Assembly (NCBI GenBank): GCA_015229005.1
Contig: JADGCL010000013.1
Span: 1-52,696, forward strand
Direction of reading: 5' to 3'
Length of the DNA stretch: 52,696 nt
Source of the DNA: Magnetococcales bacterium
GTDB lineage: Bacteria; Pseudomonadota; Magnetococcia; Magnetococcales; JADGCL01
A program made the translations under genes and the position numbers. Below are positions 32,964 to 41,492 of the stretch, piece after piece (position 1 is the first letter of the stretch; each line of letters opens with the position of its first letter). A model generated the notes under the pieces. It searched no databases. It was not told the DNA's origin and worked only from the letters and a program-made list of their open reading frames with translations.

Positions 32964-33944
32964 ATGGGCCACTCTCGTCGTTTCCGATGCCTCTACTGGG
33001 CCGTGAGTCTGTCTGCTCTCTGGTTCGCCGGCGGTGGGGTGAACGTAGATGTGGTCGGTCGGCTTTTCGCCGAGGAGTCGGGAGGGGGGGCTTTGGTTGT
33101 TTCTCCGCCCGCCCAGGGGGGGGGCCTGGAGTCGGCTCTCCCCGCCGCTACCGCCGACCAGGCCCGGCGTGTGGACGACCTCCGGAAGGAAAGGGAGCAT
33201 CTTGAGAGGGCCTTGACGGGTCGGATGCAGCGTCTCGACGATTCCGGGGCTGGAGGCCGGGAGCCGGAGAGGCAGGTCGACCGTTGTGTCGAGGGCGACT
33301 GCAAGAATGGCCAGGGAGTTCTTCTCTATACCAACGGCGAGAAATATTCAGGCGGGTTTCGCAATGGTCTGCCGCATGGTGAGGGGACGATCCATTACGT
33401 CAATGGTGACTGGATGACCTCCCGGTGGCAGGATGGCAAGCGCTATGGCGTTGCGCGCAAACACCTGATGTTTGCGAGTTACTATGCCGAGAGGGACCGA
33501 CGGATCGCCGAACTGAGGAAGCGCCAGGCGGAGCTGGCCGCGAAGAGTGCTCCTGTTCCCCCGCCCCAGCCGGAGAGTTTGCCGGCTACTGCCCTCGACA
33601 AGATCCGCAAGGCCCAGGCCGAGGGTCGGAATGGCTGTATCGACGGCGATTGTACTTCGGGCGAGGGGATTTTCATCTACGACAAAGGCGACACCTACGT
33701 CGGCCAGTGGCAGGATGGGACCAAGCACGGGACGGGTCGGTATACCTTCAAGGCGGGAGACTGGTATCAGGGGGGGTGGAACCATGACCGGAAAGAGGGT
33801 CCGGGGGTCTACTATTTTGCCGAGGTCGGGCAGCGTATCGAGGCTACTTGGAAGTCGGACCTGAAACATGGCAGCGGTCAGATCGTGCAGCGCGACGGAC
33901 GGCGGGTGAAAGCTCGTTGGGAGGAAGGCAAGCGCGTAGAATGA
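32964..33944 (+). CDS. Secreted MORN-repeat protein
   Basis: 326 aa. A signal peptide (core AVSLSALWFAGG) precedes a charged helical stretch and two blocks of MORN-type repeats (YSGGFRNGLPHGEGTIHY, YVGQWQDGTKHGTGRYTF and others) separated by a Lys/Arg/Glu helix and a Pro-rich linker (about 165-215). Each block opens with the same cysteine motif, C(V/I)(E/D)GDCxxGxG (residues near 110 and 223), which may form disulfides. The ATG follows GAGGAT. It lies 72 bp upstream of the TAXI receptor gene, so they may be cotranscribed. Confidence 0.83.
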   Translation: MGHSRRFRCLYWAVSLSALWFAGGGVNVDVVGRLFAEESGGGALVVSPPAQGGGLESALPAATADQARRVDDLRKEREHLERALTGRMQRLDDSGAGGREPERQVDRCVEGDCKNGQGVLLYTNGEKYSGGFRNGLPHGEGTIHYVNGDWMTSRWQDGKRYGVARKHLMFASYYAERDRRIAELRKRQAELAAKSAPVPPPQPESLPATALDKIRKAQAEGRNGCIDGDCTSGEGIFIYDKGDTYVGQWQDGTKHGTGRYTFKAGDWYQGGWNHDRKEGPGVYYFAEVGQRIEATWKSDLKHGSGQIVQRDGRRVKARWEEGKRVE

Positions 33945-34016
33945 TTCGGGGAGTGGCGCAGGCCGATTTTGCTTCGGAGCGCCGGTCACATGCGGCGAGC
34001 GTGGGAGGGTAAATTC

Positions 34017-35234
34017 ATGGGTGTCGGCGGACGGTTTGTCGCGGTTCTCCTGGCGGGGGTCGTGCTTTTTCCGGGGAGTGGCGGGCTTTGGGCGGAAGAG
34101 ACCGGGCAGCCTCAGACGCCGCCAAGGGAGGTGGTCATCGCCAGCGGTGGCATCGGTGGGGTCTATTTTCCGACGGCAGGGGGGATCTGCATGGTCGTCA
34201 ATCGCGAACAGAGCCGCCATGGTCTCCTTTGCAACGTCCAGCCCTCGGTCGGTTCGGTCTTCAACGCCTTTGAGGTGGCCTCGGGGAATGCCGAGTTCGG
34301 CATCGTCCAATCGGATGTCCTGAATCTGGCCTGGGAAGGGCTCTTTCCCTTCACCAAGCCGCAGAGATCGTTGCGTGCCGTGGTCACTCTTTTCACCGAG
34401 GCGGTCACCCTGGTTGCTTCCCGGAATTCTGGGATTCATACCCTGAGTGACCTCAAGGGAAAGCGGGTCAATCTTGGTGAGCCCGGTTCCGGGCAGGAAA
34501 AAACCGCCGCCGAGATCCTGAAGAGCTGTTCCATGCCGGCGAGTTCACTGCGGACGATTGAGCGGCTGCCCCCGGATCAGGCGATCAGCGCCATGAAAAA
34601 AGGGGAGCTGGATGCGATGTTCCATGTCATCGGTCATCCCAACGAGAGGGTCTGGATGTTGGCCGAGGAGAGCGACATCGTGGTCGTTCCTCTGGATGAG
34701 ACCTGCATGGGGACGGTTCTTGCCACCCATCCGGACTTTGTTCCAACGTCGGTCCCGGGAGGCACTTACCGCAATATCGACCAGGATGTACCGACGATCG
34801 GAGTCAGGGCTACCCTGGTCGTCAATGCCAATGTTCCCAAGGAGGTCGTCCGCGATGTGACCCGGTCGATCATAGAGAAACTCTATCATTTCCAGAGGTT
34901 GCATCCCGAGTTTGATACCCCTGATCCTCGTGCGCTTTTCCAGGGAGTGGTGGTCCCGGTGCATCCGGGGGTGTACGAATATCTTGAAGAAAAGGAGATC
35001 CTGGAGAAAGGGGAACCCGTGGGGGAGGTGACCCCGGGCATGCGATTGGGTTTGCTGCCCGAGGGTGGTGGCGAGGTGGTGCCCCTGCGGCTGAGCGAAT
35101 CGAGTCCGACGCGACTCTCCGAGATCGCTCTGGCTGCCGGCGATGGTTTGGAGGTCGATGGTGGTCTCATGCTCGGGGCCACGTTTACTGCAGCCACCGC
35201 CGAGGGTGGAGTCATCCACTGGTTGGTCCAGTAA
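34017..35234 (+). CDS. TAXI-family TRAP-type solute-binding protein
   Basis: 405 aa. A signal peptide (cleavage near LWA, about residue 25) precedes a type II periplasmic-binding fold of the TAXI family: SGGIGGVYFPTAGGICMVVN, then SVGSVFNAFEVASGNAEFG and DLKGKRVNLGEPGSG. The C-terminus extends about 80 residues beyond the usual ~320 aa, with no recognised domain. The start at 34017 has GGGAGGG upstream. No TRAP permease gene is present nearby, so it is an orphan receptor within this window. Confidence 0.88.
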   Translation: MGVGGRFVAVLLAGVVLFPGSGGLWAEETGQPQTPPREVVIASGGIGGVYFPTAGGICMVVNREQSRHGLLCNVQPSVGSVFNAFEVASGNAEFGIVQSDVLNLAWEGLFPFTKPQRSLRAVVTLFTEAVTLVASRNSGIHTLSDLKGKRVNLGEPGSGQEKTAAEILKSCSMPASSLRTIERLPPDQAISAMKKGELDAMFHVIGHPNERVWMLAEESDIVVVPLDETCMGTVLATHPDFVPTSVPGGTYRNIDQDVPTIGVRATLVVNANVPKEVVRDVTRSIIEKLYHFQRLHPEFDTPDPRALFQGVVVPVHPGVYEYLEEKEILEKGEPVGEVTPGMRLGLLPEGGGEVVPLRLSESSPTRLSEIALAAGDGLEVDGGLMLGATFTAATAEGGVIHWLVQ

Positions 35235-35580
35235 CCCGGCGGTGGAAAGAGGGGGGCGATCTCCTGTATTGCCCTGTCGGGCAGCGTTTTCCCGGATGGT
35301 TGGCACGACTTGGAGGGGTTGCTTAACCCATTGAATTCTTGATGGAATGAAATTTCTGCTTATTGTTTTCCGAGTTGAAAAAGTTCACGAATGGGCTTTT
35401 CGACGGTCTGCTTCGGAACGGTATCCTGGGTTTCTGATTGACATTCCTGGATATAAGGCGTAGCGTCCCGCCCCAGTTTTGCCCCGGTGGCCCGTGGTGA
35501 GCGGTAGCTGCCGTTTTTTTTTTGGTCGGGCAGGGGGGGGGCTGTTTTCGTCCTTTTTTCCAGAGAGAAGGAGTTCGACC
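35235..35580. other. 346-bp gap upstream of the lectin gene
   Basis: Includes a diverged hairpin repeat copy (35322-35411) and a T-tract (T9, 35513-35521) preceded by GC-rich sequence. The AT-rich region around 35340-35390 could hold the promoter. No coding frame with protein-like composition is visible. Confidence 0.5.
35322..35411 (+). repeat. Diverged copy of the dispersed hairpin repeat
   Basis: Aligned to 41556-41643: shares TTAACCCATTGAAT, GAGTTGAAAAAGTTCA and GGTCTGC with substitutions. The terminal hairpin (35374-35404) still pairs through G-T changes and one bulged A, while the neighbouring GGAAAGGC stem is lost. Confidence 0.65.
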
Positions 35581-37401
35581 ATGGGATACCGAGGTTCCGG
35601 CAGTGGAACGGCAGTCGCACGGCATTTTCTTTTCCGTCGGTCGCTCTTTTTCCTTGTTTTCATGCTTGCTTTGGCGCTCGGTTTGCCGGGTCAGTCCGCC
35701 CAGGCTGCCGACACTATGGCCCCGGGCGCGATTCTTGGGAAGGATCAGGCCCTGTTCGACGCCAATAACGGTTACATGGCCACCTTCCAGACGGATGGCA
35801 ACTTTGTCCTCTACGACCTGAGAATGAAGCGGGCGGTCTGGGCTTCCAACACCGTCGGCAAGGGTGGAGATCGCCTGGTCATGCAGGCCGACGGCAACCT
35901 CGTGATCTATGCCGGCACGACTGCCGTCTGGGCCTCGAATACGGCAGGGAAGAAAGGCGCCTATCTCAAGCTGGGAACCGATGGCAACATGGCGCTCAAG
36001 GTGGCAACCAGTGGCAACAACATAGGGCCGCTGGGTGTGAGCGCGGTCACGGTCTGGGAGACCCGGACCCGGGAGGATGGGAAGCTCTTTTCCGGGCAGT
36101 CCCTCGAGGGAGGTCCCGGGAAGCAGTGTGTGGTGGGTTCCTGCATCAAGTCCGGGGGATACGGTCAGTACTACGCCGTTTTCCAGACGGACGGCAATTT
36201 CGTTGTCTACAACAGTTCCTGGGGGGCCGAGTGGGATACCAATACCGATCATTCGGAAGCCTTGAACGTGACCATGCGACCGGACGGCAATCTGGTCGTC
36301 AGTCGGGGCTCGGCGATCAGGTGGCAATCCAATACCGCTGGCAACCCCGGGGCGTTTTTGGTCATGCAGAAGGACAAAAACCTTGTCATCTATAATGCCG
36401 ATGCCAAGCCGATCTGGTCCTCCGGTTGGAACGCCGGCAGGCATTGCGGCACGTGGAACGTCTCCTGCCGGGCCAAGAAGACTTTCAACAGTATCGGTGA
36501 TTGGGTGAAGGATGCCGCCGAGGACGCCGTCTCGGCTGCCTCCGCCACGACCTCGGCCTACAACGCCGTCGTTGCCCAGGCTACCAAGCTGGCTTCCGCC
36601 GGCGCCAACATCGCCCAGTCCGAGTGGAACGGCATGGTCAATGATGTCAAGTCGACCTATGCTTCGGCTGCCAGTGCGGTTCAGTCGGGGTACAGCGCTT
36701 CGGTCAATTTTGTCCAATCGACCCTCACGGCCGCATTCGAAGCCCTGTTTCGTGAGGCGGCCAAGAAATTCACCGATTCCAACAAGACGGTCCTGACCAA
36801 CTTGCAGAACGCCTTGAGAAGTCTGGATACGGAAGGCAAGGAAGCGCTGAATCGCATCAAGCGGGCGATTCCCGGGGGTCAGATCACCCAGCAAGTTGCA
36901 ACGGACATGAAGTTGCTTGGGGCCAAGCTTGGGATGGCGGCCAATGTGGCGGGGTCGAACATTCCCAACAACGTCATCAACTCTTCCTGGGGTATTCCCC
37001 TGGGTGGCGGATCCGCCGGTTTTGTGGCCGGAGTCGAGGGTGAGGTTGCCTATGTCATGAATGTCCAGCCGGACAGCAGTGGCAAGTATACCTACGCCAT
37101 CGTCTCTACGGTGGGCGGCTCTCTGGGGGCGACGGCGGGGCAGAAGGGGGTCGTGCCCGGTGCGGGGATCATGTGGCAGCCGGGTCCCATCGAGGCCAAC
37201 GATGGTTGGTCCGTGGGTTTGGGGGCGGAGGGTGCCCTTGGAACGGGTGGTGGTCTTGGTCTCTCCTGGGGGGTTTCGAAAGGGATGTCCGGCGCCGCCA
37301 ACGCGATTCCTGCCATCGAGATCAATACTGATGGCGGGGCCTCTGTCGATGTCTCTTTGAAGGCAGGGTACACCAAGACCCTGTTCAAGAGTACGTTCTA
37401 G
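35581..37401 (+). CDS. Secreted protein with two bulb-type mannose-binding lectin domains
   Basis: 606 aa. A signal peptide (cleavage after AQA, about residue 42) leads to two B-lectin domains. Four intact QxDxNxVxY sugar-binding motifs start at residues 70, 102, 202 and 263; the motifs near 132 and 233 are degenerate. A helical Ala/Ser-rich region (about 310-455) and a glycine-rich beta-strand region (about 465-606) follow with no recognised family. Two tandem domains of this kind occur in LlpA-type lectin bacteriocins, but those lack such a C-terminal half. AAGGAG precedes the ATG. Confidence 0.82.
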   Translation: MGYRGSGSGTAVARHFLFRRSLFFLVFMLALALGLPGQSAQAADTMAPGAILGKDQALFDANNGYMATFQTDGNFVLYDLRMKRAVWASNTVGKGGDRLVMQADGNLVIYAGTTAVWASNTAGKKGAYLKLGTDGNMALKVATSGNNIGPLGVSAVTVWETRTREDGKLFSGQSLEGGPGKQCVVGSCIKSGGYGQYYAVFQTDGNFVVYNSSWGAEWDTNTDHSEALNVTMRPDGNLVVSRGSAIRWQSNTAGNPGAFLVMQKDKNLVIYNADAKPIWSSGWNAGRHCGTWNVSCRAKKTFNSIGDWVKDAAEDAVSAASATTSAYNAVVAQATKLASAGANIAQSEWNGMVNDVKSTYASAASAVQSGYSASVNFVQSTLTAAFEALFREAAKKFTDSNKTVLTNLQNALRSLDTEGKEALNRIKRAIPGGQITQQVATDMKLLGAKLGMAANVAGSNIPNNVINSSWGIPLGGGSAGFVAGVEGEVAYVMNVQPDSSGKYTYAIVSTVGGSLGATAGQKGVVPGAGIMWQPGPIEANDGWSVGLGAEGALGTGGGLGLSWGVSKGMSGAANAIPAIEINTDGGASVDVSLKAGYTKTLFKSTF

Positions 37402-37407
37402 CGGTCT

Positions 37408-37456
37408 GTCGACGAACGGCCCGTGCCGGCCAGGGATGGCACGGGCCAGTTTCGAC
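37408..37456. terminator. Hairpin immediately after the lectin gene
   Basis: Perfect 10-bp stem GGCCCGTGCC (37418-37427)/GGCACGGGCC (37438-37447) with an outer imperfect GTCGA/TCGAC stem. It begins 6 bp after the stop codon. The loop and flanks (GCCGGCCAGGGATGGC) resemble 41516-41532 of the hairpin repeat, so this may be a repeat copy used as a terminator. No T-tract follows. Confidence 0.5.
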
Positions 37457-38033
37457 GAGATGGTGGTGTGGCCAGTCCACCGCCCTGTTTGTCGGTGTGC
37501 TGCGTCGCTTTTTCAGACACCCTGAAAATTTCCCCTGTAAGATCGCTGCGTTCCTGAAGAATTTGACAAGCAACATGGCCATGGATGGCCTTTCTGCGAC
37601 AGGCTCCAAAGTGACTTTCCGCCCCACCATCGCGAGCCGATCCCATGCCAGCCCCCCAATTTGGCCACTCCGTATGAACCTGCGGCCTGAATGGTTCCCC
37701 ATCTGGAGGTTTGTGGCCGGATGACCGATGGGAACAAAGAGATTATTTTGGACGATAGCGGGGGGGGGAGCCGAATTGACAGTATATTCCGACAGGAATA
37801 CGATGGCGACACTGGCCTGAAAGAGAAACTCGCCGGACTGCGGATGGGGAATCTCCGGGGAAGTGCCGGGAGCGGAATGAAATCTCCCGGGATCGGACCT
37901 GAGGGATCGGGCCCTGTTCAGGAGGAGTTTCCAGGCCCCCTGGCGTCCAACAAGGGGAACACGTTCATGTCTGGGTTGGGCGGTTCGTTGGATTTCGGTC
38001 GGTCGGAGGCCTCCTTTCGTGTCGCCACCGGGG

Positions 38034-38061
38034 GGAACTTTTTCCGGCCCCTGTGGTCGCA
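38034..38061 (+). promoter_or_regulatory. Candidate sigma-E-type promoter upstream of rpoE
   Basis: GGAACTT at 38034-38040 is an exact match to the sigma-E -35 consensus. After a 16-bp spacer comes TCGCA (38057-38061), a three-of-five match to TCTGA. It would give a leader of about 95 nt before the rpoE GTG. Autoregulation from such a promoter is typical of rpoE operons, but the -10 element is weak. Confidence 0.4.
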
Positions 38062-38160
38062 GCTTGGCAGGAGCTTGGTGCATCTCCCCCGGACCCCGGT
38101 CGGCTGTCTCGCGGATCGCTGCGGGTTGACTCGCTGTTCCACCGGGAACGGGTGGTCCCG

Positions 38161-38721
38161 GTGAGCGACGCCGACCTGATCCTGGTGGAGAAGACCAAAA
38201 AGGGGGACAACCGGGCCTTCGAGATCCTGGTGCGTCGTTATCAGGGGCGCCTCGCCTCGGTCATCTCCCGTTTCGTCTCCGACCATGCCAGGGTTCAGGA
38301 TCTGACTCAGGAGTCGTTCATCAAGGCTTATCGGGCTATCCACTCTTTTCGGGGAGATTCGGCCTTCTTCACTTGGCTCTACCGGATTGCGGTCAACACG
38401 GTGAAAAACCACCTGATGGCGAACGGTCGCCATGTCCCGCTGTCCGATGTCGAGTTGTCCGAGGTCGAGGATCTGGCACCGCAGCTGCGGAATTCGGACA
38501 CCCCCGAAAGGCAGATGTTGCGGAGCGAACTGTTGGAGAACCTGCGGAAGGCCATCGATCAACTGGCGCCAGAGATGAGGAAGGCCATCCACCTCCGGGA
38601 TATCGAGGGACTCTCCTATGAGGAGATCGCAGCCGTCATGGAGTGTCCCATCGGCACGGTCCGTTCGCGGATCTTTCGGGGTCGCCAGGAGATCGCCAAT
38701 CAACTTCGGGATTTCCTCTAG
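38161..38721 (+). CDS. rpoE: Extracytoplasmic stress sigma factor RpoE (sigma-24)
   Basis: 186 aa ECF sigma factor closely matching the E. coli RpoE pattern: sigma-2 region FIKAYRAIHSFRGDSAFFTWLYR and RIAVNTVKN, sigma-4 region GLSYEEIAAVMECPIGTVRSR. It directs transcription of envelope-stress genes. The GTG at 38161 is the start because the conserved N-terminus DADLILVEKTKKGD begins there; upstream residues in the same frame are not conserved in type. It is followed by rseA, rseC and degP. Confidence 0.95.
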   Translation: MSDADLILVEKTKKGDNRAFEILVRRYQGRLASVISRFVSDHARVQDLTQESFIKAYRAIHSFRGDSAFFTWLYRIAVNTVKNHLMANGRHVPLSDVELSEVEDLAPQLRNSDTPERQMLRSELLENLRKAIDQLAPEMRKAIHLRDIEGLSYEEIAAVMECPIGTVRSRIFRGRQEIANQLRDFL

Positions 38722-38987
38722 CCGAATAACGGAGGACGGGCTGCACAATTCCGTTGAAGAAGATTGCCGCTCCATGGCATCCTCTCCCCCCTGCCAGGCC
38801 CGCCGGAGGGGAGGGGCTGGGAGGCCCTGCGGGTCCGCTGAAGTTGGTTGCGGCGCCCGAGGGAGGTGGGGTTGGCTGAGGTCTTGCTTGCGATCGGGCC
38901 TTGCCGGCTCGGGTTGGAAAGGTTCGCGGTCGGATTTTTTCGGCTCTTTGGCGGATCCCGGAGGTGACTCCGGACACGGGGGGTGAT

Positions 38988-39296
38988 ATGGCTTGTGACC
39001 CAGAACTGGTCTCCGCGTTCCTGGATGGGGAGTTGGATGCCATCATCGTCGGTCGGGTGACCGACCACCTTCTGGAATGTGAGGAGTGCTACCGGGCAAT
39101 GACGCGCCTGGCCTGGGTCAGGGACATCATGGTCGACGGGCGGGTGCTTGACGACCCTGCCGGGCTGACCCGTTCGGTGATGGCGGCCATCTCCAATGAA
39201 AAGGTCGAGCCCCGTGCTGGTTTTGTCCGGCGCCTCTTCAGCTCCGACAAATGGGTGTTGTTTCTCCCCCTGCTGCCGGTCGGGCTCGGAGGGTAG
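38988..39296 (+). CDS. rseA: Short RseA-like anti-sigma-E factor
   Basis: 102 aa. The N-terminal sigma-binding domain has FLDGELD and a zinc-type anti-sigma motif HLLECEEC (His50 to Cys57 region, HxxxCxxC). Its C-terminus stops at WVLFLPLLPVGLGG, a hydrophobic stretch too short for a full transmembrane span, and no periplasmic domain follows. Other frames past the stop (39294) are not membrane-like, so a simple frameshift is not evident. The ATG has GGGGGGTG upstream. The 266-bp gap from rpoE is long for this operon. Confidence 0.8.
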   Translation: MACDPELVSAFLDGELDAIIVGRVTDHLLECEECYRAMTRLAWVRDIMVDGRVLDDPAGLTRSVMAAISNEKVEPRAGFVRRLFSSDKWVLFLPLLPVGLGG

Positions 39297-39428
39297 CCGT
39301 CTCGCGAACCATCGGGGGCCCCATCGGGATGGCAGTCCCTCCTCTTCCACAATGTCTCGTTGTGTTCTACGGTCTCCTGCAATTCCCTGCCATGCTTCCG
39401 GCGGTGGGTCCTCGGAGAGGGGGTTCTC

Positions 39429-39917
39429 ATGTTGCAAGAAAATGGCTGGGTCATCTCGGTGGATGGGGATCACGCTCTTGTGGGCAGCCAGCCCAAGGCC
39501 GCGTGCGGTGGTTGTCATAGTGCCTCAAGTTGCTCGGCGCTGTCGTTCGGAGCCGGAAACAGGTTGATCGAGGTCAAGGTCCTGAACACCGTCGGCGCCC
39601 GGGCAGGTGACCGGGTCATCTTGGAGGTGGAGGAGTCCCGATTTCTGAGGGCTTCCCTCCTGGTCTACGGAATCCCGCTGGTGGCCCTTGTTGTCGGTGC
39701 ACTCCTGGTGGCCTCCCTGGCCGGGTTTCTGGGGGTGGAAAGCGAGGCTGCGGAAGGAGTCGGCGCCGTGGCGGGTTTGGTCTTCGCTTTTTCGAGTTTC
39801 GGTCTCTTTCGGCGAATTGCCGGTATCGGTGGTCGGGACTCGCTCTGCGAGCCGACGATCCGCGAGGTGGTCGATGGGCTCCCGGTCAGGGATGCGGCTC
39901 AAGGAGGGTGTGGATGA
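39429..39917 (+). CDS. rseC: SoxR-reducing / sigma-E regulatory protein RseC (MucC)
   Basis: 162 aa inner-membrane protein of the RseC/MucC family. An N-terminal domain carries clustered cysteines (ACGGCHSASSC, about residues 25-35) that could bind an iron-sulfur cluster; two transmembrane helices follow (about 77-95 and 106-125). Family members modulate RseA and reduce SoxR. The ATG follows GAGAGGGGG. The stop overlaps the degP ATG (ATGA). Confidence 0.87.
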   Translation: MLQENGWVISVDGDHALVGSQPKAACGGCHSASSCSALSFGAGNRLIEVKVLNTVGARAGDRVILEVEESRFLRASLLVYGIPLVALVVGALLVASLAGFLGVESEAAEGVGAVAGLVFAFSSFGLFRRIAGIGGRDSLCEPTIREVVDGLPVRDAAQGGCG

Positions 39918-41368
39918 ATCGGTCTCAGGGAAGGATGCCTTTGCGGGTTCTGATCGTCGGCTTGGTTGCCGCTTTTGGGGTGGCGCTCCTGCCGCTCCGG
40001 TCCTCTCAGGCTACCTCGCTGACCCTCCCGGACCTCGTACCGGTTGTCAAGCAGTTGAACCCGGTGGTGGTCAATATCAGTGTCGTCCAGACCCCGCAGC
40101 AGGAGAAGGGCGGCGCCATGCCACCCGAGGGGTTCGGTTCGCCCCCGCTCGACGAATTCTTCCGTCGATTCCTTGAGCAGATGCCACAGACGCCGCAACC
40201 GCGTTCCTTCAGTTCCCGCAGTCTTGGCTCCGGGGTTATCATCGATCCCCAGGGACTTATCTTGACCAACAACCACGTCGTTCCGGAAGAGGGCGAGGTC
40301 ACGGTGCGTCTCGCCGATGAGCGGGAGTTCAAGGCCACCGTCCTGGGTCGGGACGCCAAGACCGATCTGGCCCTGATCCGGATCGAGGCTCCTGAGCCCT
40401 TGCCCGTAGCCAGAATGGGGGATTCCAACAAGGCCGAGGTGGGCTCGTGGGTGTTGGCCATTGGCAATCCCTTCGGCCTCGAGGCCAGCGTCACCGTCGG
40501 CATCATCTCCGCCAAGGGACGCATTATCGGTTCCGGTCCCTATGACAACTATCTGCAAACCGATGCGGCCATCAATCCCGGCAACTCCGGCGGGCCGCTA
40601 TTCAATCTGGATGGGGAGGTCATCGGCATCAATACGGCCATCTTCTCCAAGTCCGGCGGAAGTATGGGTATCGGTTTCGCCATTCCTGTCAACATGGCCA
40701 AGGGAATCGTCCAGCAATTGCGCCAGAACGGTCGGGTCACGCGGGGATGGTTGGGAGTGCGCATCCAGGCGATCACCCCAAAACTGGCGGAAGTGCTGGG
40801 ACTCGCTACACGGGATGGGGCCCTGGTCGCCAGTGTCGAGGCTGGCAGTCCCGCCGCCCTTGCTGGTATCGAACCTTCGGACGTCATCGTCCGCTTCAAC
40901 AAGGTCCCCTTGGGCAAGATGAACGAATTGCCCGCCCTTGTGGCAGAAACACCGGTCGGCTCCAAGGTCGATCTGGACATCATCCGCAAAGGCAAGCCGA
41001 AGACCATCCAGGTTCAGGTCTCCGAACTCAAGGACGAGGCCCAAGGCACGGAGGAGCTTGCCGAACAGGACGGCAAGGGGGAAAATCTCCTCGGTCTGAC
41101 GGTGCAGAATCTCAGCGACGAGTTGCGAGAGCGTCTGGGGTTGGGAAGCGACGTCCAGGGAGTGGTCATTGCCGAGGTCGCCGACGGCAGTTCCGCTTCG
41201 AAGTCGGGGTTGCGCCCAGGGGATGTGATCTCGGAGATCGATCGCCACCCCATCCGCGATTCCGAAGAGTTCCGGAAGTTTGGCAAGGCCGCCAAGAAGG
41301 GACAGACCCTGCTGCTTCTCATTGTCCGCGGCAGCGAGCCCCTTTTCCTGGCCCTTGAGGTGCCCTGA
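39914..41368 (+). CDS. degP: Periplasmic serine protease DegP/MucD (HtrA)
   Basis: 484 aa. A signal peptide (cleavage near SSQA, about residue 33) precedes a trypsin-like domain with catalytic His121 (NNHVV), Asp151 (KTDLALI) and Ser225 (GNSGGP), and two PDZ domains (about 275-370 and 395-484). It degrades or refolds misfolded envelope proteins under sigma-E control. The ATG at 39914 has AAGGAGG at good spacing; a GTG two codons earlier is less likely. Placement after rseC matches the mucD arrangement of Pseudomonas. Confidence 0.95.
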   Translation: MNRSQGRMPLRVLIVGLVAAFGVALLPLRSSQATSLTLPDLVPVVKQLNPVVVNISVVQTPQQEKGGAMPPEGFGSPPLDEFFRRFLEQMPQTPQPRSFSSRSLGSGVIIDPQGLILTNNHVVPEEGEVTVRLADEREFKATVLGRDAKTDLALIRIEAPEPLPVARMGDSNKAEVGSWVLAIGNPFGLEASVTVGIISAKGRIIGSGPYDNYLQTDAAINPGNSGGPLFNLDGEVIGINTAIFSKSGGSMGIGFAIPVNMAKGIVQQLRQNGRVTRGWLGVRIQAITPKLAEVLGLATRDGALVASVEAGSPAALAGIEPSDVIVRFNKVPLGKMNELPALVAETPVGSKVDLDIIRKGKPKTIQVQVSELKDEAQGTEELAEQDGKGENLLGLTVQNLSDELRERLGLGSDVQGVVIAEVADGSSASKSGLRPGDVISEIDRHPIRDSEEFRKFGKAAKKGQTLLLLIVRGSEPLFLALEVP

Positions 41369-41408
41369 CGAGCCGCGACAAAATCCGTCATCCGTGGAGC
41401 TCTTGAAC

Positions 41409-41441
41409 CCGGAAAGGCGATGCCTTGTTCTGCCTTTCCGG
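41409..41441. terminator. Hairpin after degP, related to a stem of the repeat family
   Basis: Arms CCGGAAAGGC (41409-41418) and GCCTTTCCGG (41432-41441), perfect 10 bp, 13-nt loop. It begins 41 bp after the degP stop. The arms are the same as those of the fourth hairpin of the adjacent element (41574-41602), so it may be a partial tandem copy now serving as a terminator. Confidence 0.55.
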
Positions 41442-41492
41442 CTGGGTATTGCGGGATATGCTTTTCCGTTGAGCTAAGGCGGTTACCCCTGG

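Larger units (their letters stand above)
37402..38160. other. 759-bp gap between lectin gene and rpoE
   Basis: Starts with a strong hairpin (37408-37456). A sequence around 37580-37612 with GGCCATGGATGGCC weakly recalls the terminal hairpin of the repeat family. A candidate sigma-E promoter lies at 38034-38061. A 157-codon open frame (37691-38164) is present, but its composition is not protein-like and it overlaps rpoE in another frame, so it is not called as a gene. Confidence 0.55.

Noticed and set aside
37691..38164. 157-codon open frame before rpoE
   Set aside because: No protein-like pattern, overlaps rpoE out of frame, and its region contains a promoter candidate.
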